DNA of 64,000 nucleotides from an uncultured delta proteobacterium (lineage in GTDB: Bacteria > Desulfobacterota > Desulfobulbia > Desulfobulbales > Desulfurivibrionaceae): assembly GCA_903869265.1 (NCBI GenBank), contig CAIPYE010000001.1, positions 1-64,000 of the forward strand, read 5' to 3'. A program made the translations under genes and the position numbers. Below the pieces are notes generated by a model. It was given only the letters and a program-made list of their open reading frames with translations. It had not been told where the DNA came from and did not search any database. Below are positions 35,301 to 43,254 of this stretch, piece by piece (within the stretch, counting starts at the first letter, position 1; the number at the start of each line of letters is the position of its first letter).

Positions 35301-35648
35301 CCGTATCTCCTTTCCGGGGCAACACCCCCCTGAAATGTGCGAACTCAAACTGTATCCATTTGCAATAACTAGATTTTTACAGACAATTTCAAGTTTGTGT
35401 CCAACAATAAGTATGCTCTTTTTCATTGTCAAGACAACAGACGGTAATTGTCGATGGCAAAGAGGCTCGGCCCGAAAACGCATCCCGCTTGGCAACTGAC
35501 TGTTTTTCCGTCTTGACAGAGAATCGTTCTCTTGACTTTTAAGGACGACAAGATTTGTTGCGTGAAAAAAATTTTAGACATCCGCAGATTCACCGATAAT
35601 GACAGTAGAAAATACCGCTAATCTTTTGAAACAACAGGGCCAATACGA
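35301..35648. other. Divergent intergenic region, grpE / carbonic-anhydrase-like
   Basis: No gene is seen. It contains the likely grpE promoter and, nearer the plus-strand gene, a 15-bp palindrome AGAGAA-TCG-TTCTCT (35518-35532) beside TTGACA. No CIRCE and no clear sigma32 promoter are found. Confidence 0.5.
35404..35432 (-). promoter_or_regulatory. Probable sigma70 promoter of grpE-dnaK
   Basis: On the minus strand TTGACA, 17 bases, TATTGT. It would give a leader of about 100 bases. Confidence 0.5.
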
Positions 35649-36500
35649 ATGCGCCTCGGAATAATTCTCCACCTCTCATTGCTTATCGCCCTCCTTCCTT
35701 CGGCCAGCGGCGCGGATATGCGTCCGATCAAGAAGCTCCGGGCAGGGCTGCCTCCCTATGCCGTGGCAGAAAAGATCGCTCGGCACAATGATCAGGTTGT
35801 GGCCAGCAGGCCTCCAGACGAGCCGCTACGAACGCCAGGCACCCCGCACATGACCTGGCTGGCGGATTGCGATGCCCGGGTGCAGCCGACCCTATTCTAC
35901 CCCGACCCGGTTGACACCATCTATACGGTTCGAAATCCAGGCAATCAATTTTCGCTATCCGCCGGAGCTATTGACTACGGCGTCAACGAGCTCCTCACCC
36001 CTGTTCTGCTCATCACCGGCAATACCAACAGCGACAGCCTTCGTCTCTTTGCAAAAGGGTATAGCCACCTGGGACCGGACCTGCGTCGTGATCTGGACAC
36101 CCTGCGTCTTTCCCTGGGGGAGCAAACGTCGAGCAGTGGGGCTGGGGCAAAAGAAGAAACAAGGCTTGTGGAAAAGAATGTTGATTTTCAAGTGGCCACT
36201 GCCATGAAACGCTACGAGCAGAGGATAGAAAGCGGCAGGCTGGTGGTGATCGGAGCGGTGATCGATCTGAACAATCAGTATGGGTTTGGACTCAATCGTC
36301 TGGTCATCATCAACATCAATGGCGAAACCGCTCCGGAAAGGCTACGGGCCATGCATCACCTCATCCGGTTGGACAAACGGCTGCTTGACATGGTTGGCCG
36401 CAAGCCCGGGGAAGAAGAGAATCCGGATGCAAAGCCTGCCGCCCAAAGCAAGCCAATATCCAAAAAAAACCAAAAAAAGATCAGGGCCAAAAAGAAATAA
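35649..36500 (+). CDS. Secreted beta-carbonic-anhydrase-like protein without zinc ligands
   Basis: A 283-residue protein with a signal peptide (GIILHLSLLIALLPSASG). The core follows the beta-carbonic anhydrase pattern: D73-C-D75-A-R77, then VRNPGN at 94-99, SAGAIDYGV and PVLLITGN. Compared with C-x-D-x-R and H-x-x-C of active enzymes, the three zinc ligands are replaced by D73, N125 and S128 at matching spacing (52 and 3), while the D75/R77 dyad is kept. The C terminus is a Lys-rich tail. It should be exported but not a normal carbonic anhydrase; it may bind a ligand or another metal. It stands alone and ends before a bidirectional terminator. Confidence 0.65.
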   Translation: MRLGIILHLSLLIALLPSASGADMRPIKKLRAGLPPYAVAEKIARHNDQVVASRPPDEPLRTPGTPHMTWLADCDARVQPTLFYPDPVDTIYTVRNPGNQFSLSAGAIDYGVNELLTPVLLITGNTNSDSLRLFAKGYSHLGPDLRRDLDTLRLSLGEQTSSSGAGAKEETRLVEKNVDFQVATAMKRYEQRIESGRLVVIGAVIDLNNQYGFGLNRLVIININGETAPERLRAMHHLIRLDKRLLDMVGRKPGEEENPDAKPAAQSKPISKKNQKKIRAKKK

Positions 36501-36533
36501 CGCCCATTGGGCCTCGTGTGCGCGACACAAAAA

Positions 36534-36562
36534 AACCCCGGACGGGGATTCCCGTCCGGGGT
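36534..36562. terminator. Bidirectional terminator
   Basis: A perfect stem (AACCCCGGACGGG / CCCGTCCGGGGTT, loop GAT-T) has A tracts on the left and T tracts on the right. It serves both the preceding plus-strand gene and ppaC on the minus strand. Confidence 0.93.
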
Positions 36563-36591
36563 TTTTTTAAAACAGCTTAAATATTCAACGA

Positions 36592-37521
36592 TTAGCAGCC
36601 AAAAGCCTTCTGCAACGGCGGAACGGTCTGTTTCTTGCGGCTCATCATGCCACCTACCCACATGGAATTGCCCGCGATCTTGCCGCCGAAAGCCTGCTCA
36701 ATAACTGCGGGCTCATCGGAAACAACCAGCAGGTCGGTACCCTCTTTCACAACATCAGTAAGCATGAACAGTACAGAGTGACGACCATCCTTTTTGAGGT
36801 CCTCAAGAGCCTTGTACAGATCGGCACGAATGCCGGCAACCTGATCAAGGGTCGCGAGTTCGATCTGGCCGATACCAACCTTCTTGCCGTTCATGTCGAA
36901 ATCCTTGTAGTCGCGGAAAACCAGATCCTTCATGGGGACTCCGTCCACGGAAGACTTGGCCTTCAGCATCTCCATGAAGAGCGCATCGGTGTCGGCAACG
37001 CCGGCAATGGTTTTCAGGGCGGCAACCGCAGCCTTGTCAGGAGCGGTGCAGGTGGGGGACTTGAAGTTCACGGTGTCGCTCAGGATAGCGGAGAGCATGG
37101 CGCCGGCAATATCCTTGGGCAGGGCAACGTTGTTGTTCTTGAACATCTCGTACAGCACGGTGCAGGTGCAGCCAACGGGCTGGGCATTGAACACGATCGG
37201 GTTGTTGGTGGTGATATCACCGATCTTGTGATGATCGATAATGGCGACAACCTCGGCGTCCTTGATGTTTGCCGGAGCCTGACCGATATCGCTGAAATCG
37301 ACCAAGGCAACCTTCTTGCCCGCAGCGTCCATCATGGTCTGGGGCGCGGCCAGACCGAAATTTTTAAGCACAACGGTGCTCTCGGGATTCAGCTTGGCTG
37401 CCTCAATCTGCATGCAGGCATGGGCGTCAGTGCCGGTTGCCTTCAGATAATGTGCGTAAGCAATGGCAGCAGCAACGGAATCGGTATCGGGATTTGAATG
37501 GCCAACAACACAAACAGACAT
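36592..37521 (-). CDS. ppaC: Manganese-dependent inorganic pyrophosphatase (family II)
   Basis: A 309-residue DHH-family enzyme that hydrolyses pyrophosphate. Motifs: VVGHSNPDTDSVAAA, VDFSDIGQAP, IIDHHKIGD (the DHH triad), ILSDTVNFKSPT, and the DHHA2 end with SRKKQ. All metal-binding Asp and His residues are present. AAGGAGG precedes the ATG. Family II enzymes are common in anaerobes and Firmicutes. Confidence 0.97.
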   Translation of the reverse strand: MSVCVVGHSNPDTDSVAAAIAYAHYLKATGTDAHACMQIEAAKLNPESTVVLKNFGLAAPQTMMDAAGKKVALVDFSDIGQAPANIKDAEVVAIIDHHKIGDITTNNPIVFNAQPVGCTCTVLYEMFKNNNVALPKDIAGAMLSAILSDTVNFKSPTCTAPDKAAVAALKTIAGVADTDALFMEMLKAKSSVDGVPMKDLVFRDYKDFDMNGKKVGIGQIELATLDQVAGIRADLYKALEDLKKDGRHSVLFMLTDVVKEGTDLLVVSDEPAVIEQAFGGKIAGNSMWVGGMMSRKKQTVPPLQKAFGC

Positions 37522-37880
37522 GGTGATCCTCCTTAAAATTTTTTATTGAACCAAAAACATCCTGTTCTGACGCCAGCACAAAAAAACTGGAATCAGAAAA
37601 AATATGTGTGCTTCCTAGAGAAAATGCTCAACACCCTTCTACAATTAAAACTCGCAAAGAATAGTGCTATTAGAATAGAGAGTCAAGAGGAAAGACGCGA
37701 TAGCCAGAGACAATCAGATCACACACCATTTTCAATGTAACCATATAATATCACATGACAATTTCAACAAATATCGGCCAACTCCTGTTTTGTCTTGCCC
37801 CGCAACCTCTTTTTATGTAACAATTCAACAGATGTTTAATTTTCTTAAAAGCAAACCCTGTCAACAGTTGAGCGCACTCC
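37522..37880. other. AT-rich divergent intergenic region, ppaC / receiver gene
   Basis: About 360 bases without a convincing gene; short frames inside have no ribosome sites. It holds the probable ppaC promoter. No riboswitch-like fold stands out by eye. Confidence 0.5.
37658..37686 (-). promoter_or_regulatory. Probable sigma70 promoter of ppaC
   Basis: On the minus strand TTGACT, 17 bases, TATTCT, giving a leader of about 130 bases. Confidence 0.5.
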
Positions 37881-38342
37881 ATGAAGGCAAATGAGACGGC
37901 ACAAGAGGCGGCCACAACCCCCAAGGCTCAAAAACGCCACAAAGTCCTGGTTGCAGAGGATAACCCCGTGGTGCGCAAGGGTCTGAATAATTTTCTGGTG
38001 AAATGGGGCTACGAACCGATCGAAGCGGATAATGGCGACACAGCCTGGAATACCCTGGAAACCGACCCCACCATAACCCTGGCCATTCTGGACTGGAACA
38101 TCCCCGGACTCAGCGGCATGCAGGTCTGCCAACGTATCCGGACGCGCCCGAACGGGCCATATGTGTACACCGTCATCTTCAGCGCCCGCAGCTCCATTGA
38201 GGAACAAGTTCTAGCCCTGGAAGGCGGCGCGGACGACTACCTGGTCAAACCCGCCAAGCCCTCGTTACTCCGGGCAAGGCTCGGGATCGGTCTGCGAATT
38301 CTAAATTTGCTGTCTGGCCCAAAATCCGGCGCCGCAAAATAA
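37881..38342 (+). CDS. Single-domain response regulator
   Basis: A 153-residue receiver protein: KVLVAEDNPVVRKGL with the acidic pair, phospho-acceptor Asp in LAILDWNIPGLSG, Thr/Ser position in VIFSARSS, Lys in DDYLVKPAKP. A basic Thr/Ala-rich N-terminal extension of 20 residues precedes. There is no output domain, so it passes phosphate or binds a partner. The gph gene follows after 22 bases, but a functional link is not apparent. Confidence 0.9.
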   Translation: MKANETAQEAATTPKAQKRHKVLVAEDNPVVRKGLNNFLVKWGYEPIEADNGDTAWNTLETDPTITLAILDWNIPGLSGMQVCQRIRTRPNGPYVYTVIFSARSSIEEQVLALEGGADDYLVKPAKPSLLRARLGIGLRILNLLSGPKSGAAK

Positions 38343-38364
38343 GCCTCAACCGCCTCCCGCCTTC

Positions 38365-39030
38365 ATGACTCGCCACAAATGTGTGCTTTTTGATTTGGAC
38401 GGCACACTCGTTGACAGCCTCACCGATCTGGCGGTGTCGATGAATCTTGTCCTGACCAGCCAGGGTCTTCCTCCCCATCCAGTGCAGGCCTATCGTTATT
38501 TTGTCGGAGACGGCATCACCAAGCTGGTCACGCGCGCCCTGCCTGCGGACGCTCAACAACAGGATCTTATCCAGGATTGTGTTCAAAAAATGCGCCAGGA
38601 ATACGCCTTACACTGGGCCGACACAACAAGACCCTATCCCGGCATTGCCGAGTTGCTCGATACGCTAGCAGGCCGGGGGATACAGATGGCAATTCTGTCC
38701 AACAAGCCCGACGAATTAACCCAGGAGGTAGTCAGAAAACTTCTGCCAAGCTGGCATTTTGCTGCGGTGGCGGGAGCGAAGGAAACTTTTCCCAGAAAAC
38801 CTGACCCCACAGGGGCATTGCGCATCGCCGACCTGTTGCATCTTGAACCGGCAGATTTCCTCTATCTGGGCGACACCAACACCGACATGCAAACAGCGCG
38901 GGCAGCCCGGATGTTTGCCATTGGGGCGCTTTGGGGGTTTCGCACCGCAGACGAACTGAAAAAAAATGGCGCCCAAGCCTTGCTTGCCGCACCGATGGAG
39001 CTGTGCCCGCTACTGTACCTCGCCACATGA
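38365..39030 (+). CDS. gph: HAD-family phosphoglycolate phosphatase
   Basis: A 221-residue HAD hydrolase: motif I FDLDGTLVDSLTDL, cap domain with GDGITKLV, motif II ILSNK, motif III Lys in FPRKPDPTGAL, motif IV YLGDTNTDMQTA. The cap type and motifs match Gph, which clears 2-phosphoglycolate; other small phosphates are possible substrates. Confidence 0.88.
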   Translation: MTRHKCVLFDLDGTLVDSLTDLAVSMNLVLTSQGLPPHPVQAYRYFVGDGITKLVTRALPADAQQQDLIQDCVQKMRQEYALHWADTTRPYPGIAELLDTLAGRGIQMAILSNKPDELTQEVVRKLLPSWHFAAVAGAKETFPRKPDPTGALRIADLLHLEPADFLYLGDTNTDMQTARAARMFAIGALWGFRTADELKKNGAQALLAAPMELCPLLYLAT

Positions 39031-39097
39031 TCAAGGAACAACACGCCCCAGCAAGCTTCTACCCGGCACAAGATTCGCCGCGCAGACTGCCAGCCCG

Positions 39098-39526
39098 CTA
39101 GGCGCTAAGGCGCTCGGCTTCTTTTACCTTTCTTATCTCGCAGGCAATCTGAAACGCCCTTTCCTTCCCGTTCTTATTCACGGAAACGGAAGTTTTACCC
39201 TGTTTGCCAACACGATTCACCCAGCTCACTTCATACCTGTTCAGTTTCTCGTTAAACCGGACGCCGACAACCCCGGTGGTGGTGTTGCTCACCGTGACAA
39301 GATGTTTGTCGGTTCGGATTTTCCCAATCTTTTTTTCCATGGTATCCCGCCAGGTAAGGGCTGCGAGCAGACTTGAATAACGCCCGCCGCATTTGCCATC
39401 GGAAAAAAACTTAGAATGCGTTGTCCCCTGGAAACGAACCCGCACGTACCACCCGTGTGTCCGCTTATCTTCCTGATCGATCCGCGCTACATCCTTGTGT
39501 TTTTCAAGTATAACTTTCTTTGCCAT
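39098..39526 (-). CDS. AP2-domain protein
   Basis: A 142-residue basic protein. The second half (TGVVGVRFNEKLNRYEVSWV ... FQIACEIRKVKEAERL) has the GVR...W...G...F...A pattern of AP2/ERF domains, best known from plants but also found in bacteria, often with phage or homing-endonuclease genes. The first half (GWYVRVRFQGTTHSKFFSD) may be a second, diverged copy. It would bind DNA. GAGG lies 9 bases before the ATG; an earlier GTG is possible. The flanking DNA is AT-rich and has no partner gene. Confidence 0.7.
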   Translation of the reverse strand: MAKKVILEKHKDVARIDQEDKRTHGWYVRVRFQGTTHSKFFSDGKCGGRYSSLLAALTWRDTMEKKIGKIRTDKHLVTVSNTTTGVVGVRFNEKLNRYEVSWVNRVGKQGKTSVSVNKNGKERAFQIACEIRKVKEAERLSA

Positions 39527-39960
39527 GAACACTTACCTCGCACAGGTTCAAAACCACTGAAAATACCATGTCCAACCCTTCCGTTGGCAACACGGCCCCC
39601 CCTGCGCCAAATACCATTTCCTCACAGCTACTATGGATAAGAACGAAGAAACAACAAAATTCTTCGATGAAGGATGTATCTATATCCAATTAGGCATCTT
39701 TTTGCAAGCCGTAGCATATGAATGCTTTGCCCAATCACGGCCTAACAAGATTAGCCTACGAGAAACCTCACCGATACAGACAGATATCAAACCACAATCC
39801 TCCCTACAATCTCATTTTTTTACCAACAGTCCAGATACCGGACAATATACGGTTGACTTCTTCTCTTTCCCCCCAAGAGCTGGTATATAAAAACTTCTGT
39901 TTACTGCCAACGCGTTTGCCATCACCCCATTTTCTCCTTCAATCTGACACAGGCTGGCCC
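39527..39960. other. AT-rich region between the AP2 gene and mazG
   Basis: About 430 bases. Frames on the plus strand (including an N-terminal extension of mazG) have no ribosome sites and no protein-like composition. Nothing further is seen. Confidence 0.5.
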
Positions 39961-40770
39961 ATGATACGCACTGCGGAAAAATTCCTTGCCCTCCTTGAGA
40001 TCATCAACCGTCTCCGAGCGCCGAATGGATGCCCCTGGGATAAAAAACAGACCCCCCAGACCTTTAAACAATATCTTGTCGAAGAAACCCACGAACTGAT
40101 CGAGGCAATCAACGACGACAACCCCAACCACATCTGCGAGGAACTGGGGGATCTCCTTTTTCAGATTATTTTTCTCAACAATCTCTACCAAGAAAAAAAG
40201 CTCTTTACCCTCCTTGAGGTAATTGAATCCATTTCCGCCAAAATGATCCGCCGTCACCCCCATGTGTTCGGCAGTGAAACCGTAGATTCTGAACAAGAAC
40301 TGCGCCAGCAGTGGCAAGCGATAAAAAATCAGGAAAACAAGCAGAAAAAGCAGCCCCGGCACCCCCTGGATTCCATCCCCAAAAGTTTGCCAGCCCTATG
40401 CAGGGCTCAACGGGTCGCAGACCGGGTGGCCAGGGAGAGCTTTGACTGGCCGAATCTCTCCGACGCTCTGGGCAAGGTCAGCGAAGAATTCCAGGAACTA
40501 CAGGATGCCTTTACCCATGGGTCGCACGAACAGGTCAAGGAAGAGTTCGGCGACCTTCTCTTTGCCCTCGCAGTTGTGGCAAGGAAGGCGAATATTGACG
40601 GGGAAGACGCTCTTCATAAGGCAACAGACAAGTTCACGACCCGCTTTCTCGTGCTTGAAAAAAACATAGCCGAACAAGGAAAGCAGATAGCTACCCTCGA
40701 TCCCGATACACTTCTGGCGAACTGGCAACAGACCAAAAGCGAGCCGGAACCATCCCCAGAAAAGGATTGA
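39961..40770 (+). CDS. mazG: Nucleoside triphosphate pyrophosphohydrolase MazG
   Basis: A 269-residue protein with two MazG domains. The first has LRAPNGCPWDKKQTPQTF, EETHELIEAI and EELGDLLFQIIF (EExxE and ExxD metal ligands); the second has ALCRAQRVADRVARESFDW, EEFQELQDA and EEFGDLLFALA. MazG removes aberrant nucleotides. The start is set where the conserved domain begins; a much longer in-frame version is not supported. Confidence 0.95.
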   Translation: MIRTAEKFLALLEIINRLRAPNGCPWDKKQTPQTFKQYLVEETHELIEAINDDNPNHICEELGDLLFQIIFLNNLYQEKKLFTLLEVIESISAKMIRRHPHVFGSETVDSEQELRQQWQAIKNQENKQKKQPRHPLDSIPKSLPALCRAQRVADRVARESFDWPNLSDALGKVSEEFQELQDAFTHGSHEQVKEEFGDLLFALAVVARKANIDGEDALHKATDKFTTRFLVLEKNIAEQGKQIATLDPDTLLANWQQTKSEPEPSPEKD

Positions 40771-40890
40771 CAAACAAAAGGTTACTTGCTATCAATCGCG
40801 ATTGTTTTTTTACTATTTTTTCCCACATACCTCCTTGCTCTTCGCATGATACGCAAAAAGCAAGGGCCAAATGACCACAAGGAGGAAGCA

Positions 40891-41262
40891 ATGCGCAGGT
40901 ACGAGACAATTGTTATTGTCAGACCGGGGGCCGGAGAAACGGAATTCTCTTCGGTTTCCGACAAGGTGACTGGAACCATCGAAGGTTTTGGCGGACTCAT
41001 CGTGAGAACCGACCGGTGGGGCCTGAAAAAATTGGCCTACCCCATCAAGAAAGAAGCCCAAGGCGATTTTCTCTATATCGAATACGCCGGCCTGCCTGAT
41101 GGCGTCAAGGAAATGGAACGACTCATCCGCATCGATGACCGCGTTCTGAAGTTCATGACGGTAAAAACCCAGGATGTCTTCACCCCGGATGCTCCCAAGC
41201 CAGAAGGGTTTACAGAGCCGGAAACCAGCTCTGCAGCTGAAGACGACGAAGCCTCTGAATAG
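40891..41262 (+). CDS. rpsF: 30S ribosomal protein S6
   Basis: A 123-residue S6: MRRYETIVIVRPGAGE, GGLIVRTDRWGLKKLAYPIKK, FMTVKTQDVF. AAGGAGG is 5 bases before the chosen ATG; the upstream extension has membrane-like sequence foreign to S6. The acidic tail (EDDEASE) is common. It heads the rpsF-rpsR-DUF2232-rplI-dnaB group. Confidence 0.98.
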   Translation: MRRYETIVIVRPGAGETEFSSVSDKVTGTIEGFGGLIVRTDRWGLKKLAYPIKKEAQGDFLYIEYAGLPDGVKEMERLIRIDDRVLKFMTVKTQDVFTPDAPKPEGFTEPETSSAAEDDEASE

Positions 41263-41320
41263 TTTTTGCGCCCGTCGCGATTAAACTATACATATACTGA
41301 ACCAACAAAGAGGAAAAACC

Positions 41321-41563
41321 ATGGTTATCAAGAAAAAGAAGATCTTCAACCGTCGCAAGGTTTGTCGTTTCTGCACGGACAAGAGCCTGATGATTGACTA
41401 TAAGGATATCAAAACCCTTCGTAATTTTGTGACGGAACGCGGCAAGATTATACCCCGGCGCATCTATGGCAACTGTGCCCATCACCAGAGGCAGCTCACC
41501 GAGGCAATCAAGCGTGCGCGCCAGATTGCCCTGTTGCCTTATGCCGGTCAGGCCCAGCAGTAA
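41321..41563 (+). CDS. rpsR: 30S ribosomal protein S18
   Basis: An 80-residue S18: [12 protein letters not shown], then [20 protein letters not shown] and [13 protein letters not shown]. The S6-S18 pair bind together to 16S rRNA, and the gene order is conserved. It has the cysteine-containing form (CRFC). AAGAGG precedes the ATG. Confidence 0.98.
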   Translation: MVIKKKKIFNRRKVCRFCTDKSLMIDYKDIKTLRNFVTERGKIIPRRIYGNCAHHQRQLTEAIKRARQIALLPYAGQAQQ

Positions 41564-41584
41564 AACAGGAACCAACCCGGAATC

Positions 41585-42562
41585 GTGTTTTTACGCACAG
41601 AAACAAGCAGACAGACAGAGACAATCGGGGCTATCGCAGTCACGGCCCTCATTTTCACGGTCCCGGCAGCTTTTGTCGGCCTTGAGTGGCTCCATTGCCT
41701 GATGCCTTTGCCGGCCTACTACTTCCTGAGCGTTTACGGGCAGAAACGGGGAGCAGTCATTATTGCCTGGGCCCTTGGCCTTGCAGCCGGCATGACTTTC
41801 TGGACTGGAACCCTGCCAGGCCTGTTTTTCTCACTGACCCTCCTGCCCATTGGCTTTATCCTGGCCAGGGCAGAGAGGAAAAATGATTCGGTACAACGGG
41901 CCGGGATACAAAGCGTTGGCTACCTCGTGCTTGTCTGGCTCGTCACGGGTTGGCTGATCGGCATGGCAAACAACAGCAATCCGTATCTTGACCTGCGGCA
42001 GAGTTTGGATAAGGGATTCGAGGCAACCTTTGCGCTGTACCGGGATTCAGGACATTTCCCGGCTGGTGATCTTGAAGCAATCAAGGCCCTGATCGCACAG
42101 CTCAGGGAACTGGTGGCAAGGCTTTTCCCGGCCTTGCTCCTTACCTCGATCATCTGCACCGTCTGGCTGAACACCGTAATCGGCAAATGGCTGCTGAAGA
42201 AAAGAGACCCTTCCCGGACAGATCGGGAAGATTTAAAAAAATGGCGACTCCCGGAATTGCTGGTCTGGCCGGTGATAATGACAGGCATCGCGCTTCTTGT
42301 CCACGATGAAAAGCTCCACACGCTGGGCTTGAATGTGGGCTTGGTGCTCCTGGTTCTTTATTTCTCGCAAGGGTTGGCGATTGTCTCGAACCTGATGCAA
42401 AAATGGTCGCTGCCCACAGCGATCAGAATAATAACATACAGCCTCCTGTTCTTGCAGGTTTACGGCCTGGGCTTTGTCGCAGTACTTGGCCTGGCTGATG
42501 TCTGGATTGATTTCAGGAAACAACGGTTTAAAAAAGATGTGGATGACACTTCGGTGTCTTAA
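41585..42562 (+). CDS. DUF2232 multi-pass membrane protein
   Basis: A 325-residue protein with about eight transmembrane segments (FTVPAAFVGLEWLHCLMPL, VLVWLVTGWLIGMA, LLLTSIICTVWLN, VGLVLLVLYFSQGL, ILVFLQVYG-like end). Members of this family lie between rpsR and rplI in many deltaproteobacteria and Firmicutes. Their role is unknown. It starts 21 bases after rpsR with GTG. Confidence 0.85.
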   Translation: MFLRTETSRQTETIGAIAVTALIFTVPAAFVGLEWLHCLMPLPAYYFLSVYGQKRGAVIIAWALGLAAGMTFWTGTLPGLFFSLTLLPIGFILARAERKNDSVQRAGIQSVGYLVLVWLVTGWLIGMANNSNPYLDLRQSLDKGFEATFALYRDSGHFPAGDLEAIKALIAQLRELVARLFPALLLTSIICTVWLNTVIGKWLLKKRDPSRTDREDLKKWRLPELLVWPVIMTGIALLVHDEKLHTLGLNVGLVLLVLYFSQGLAIVSNLMQKWSLPTAIRIITYSLLFLQVYGLGFVAVLGLADVWIDFRKQRFKKDVDDTSVS

Positions 42563-42660
42563 CTAGAGAAACACACTATGAAACTGGAGATTTTTTCAGG
42601 GTCTTCATTTTTCAGAAATAATGAATCCCGGTACAACCAGGATTCAATCGGAGGTACAAC

Positions 42661-43113
42661 ATGGAACTCATTTTAAAAGAAACCATTGACACTCTTGGCG
42701 AGGAAGGCGATGTTGTGAAGGTGAAGGACGGCTACGGCCGCAACTTCCTGATCCCCCGCCGTCTTGCCGTGTCGGCCACCAAGGCAAACCTTACCACTCT
42801 GGAAAGGGAAAAAGCCACCATTGTGTCACGAAAGAAAAACCAGCGTGACGAGGCGGAAACCCTGGCCAAAAAGGTGGCGGGAGCCACGGTGGTCATTGCC
42901 CATCGTTCAGGGGAAGACAACAAGCTTTATGGTTCCGTCACCTCCGCTGACATTGCTGAAAAGCTTGCTGCGCTGGGCATTGAAATCGACAAGAAAAAAA
43001 TCATTCTTGACGAACCCATCAAGACCCTGGGCATCACCATGGTGCCGGTGAAAATCGGCTACCAGATTTCCGCGGAAATCACTGTGGAAATCGTTCCCTT
43101 GGCAGCGGAATAA
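42661..43113 (+). CDS. rplI: 50S ribosomal protein L9
   Basis: A 150-residue L9: MELILKETIDTLGEEGDVVKVKDGYGRNFLIPR, central helix, and C-terminal domain with KLYGSVTSADI and IDKKKIILDEPIKTLG. GGAGG precedes the ATG. Expected position before dnaB. Confidence 0.98.
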   Translation: MELILKETIDTLGEEGDVVKVKDGYGRNFLIPRRLAVSATKANLTTLEREKATIVSRKKNQRDEAETLAKKVAGATVVIAHRSGEDNKLYGSVTSADIAEKLAALGIEIDKKKIILDEPIKTLGITMVPVKIGYQISAEITVEIVPLAAE

Positions 43114-43254
43114 TTCCAAACCCGCAAGCAGAAGGCTGGCCTGGACCACGGCGTGCAAACCGCCGAGTCCGCCATTGCTGTGGCCTTGGAATAACGCAGG
43201 ATAACCGAAGGGGGGCAGATTTCTGCCCCCCTCCATTACAGCCAACGATACTCC

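Noticed and set aside
37546-37740. 64-codon frame upstream of the receiver gene
   Set aside because: No ribosome site, Gln/Asn/Lys-rich random composition, and it covers the ppaC promoter.
39633-39890. 85-codon frame between the AP2 gene and mazG
   Set aside because: No ribosome site and no protein-like pattern; overlaps another unsupported frame.
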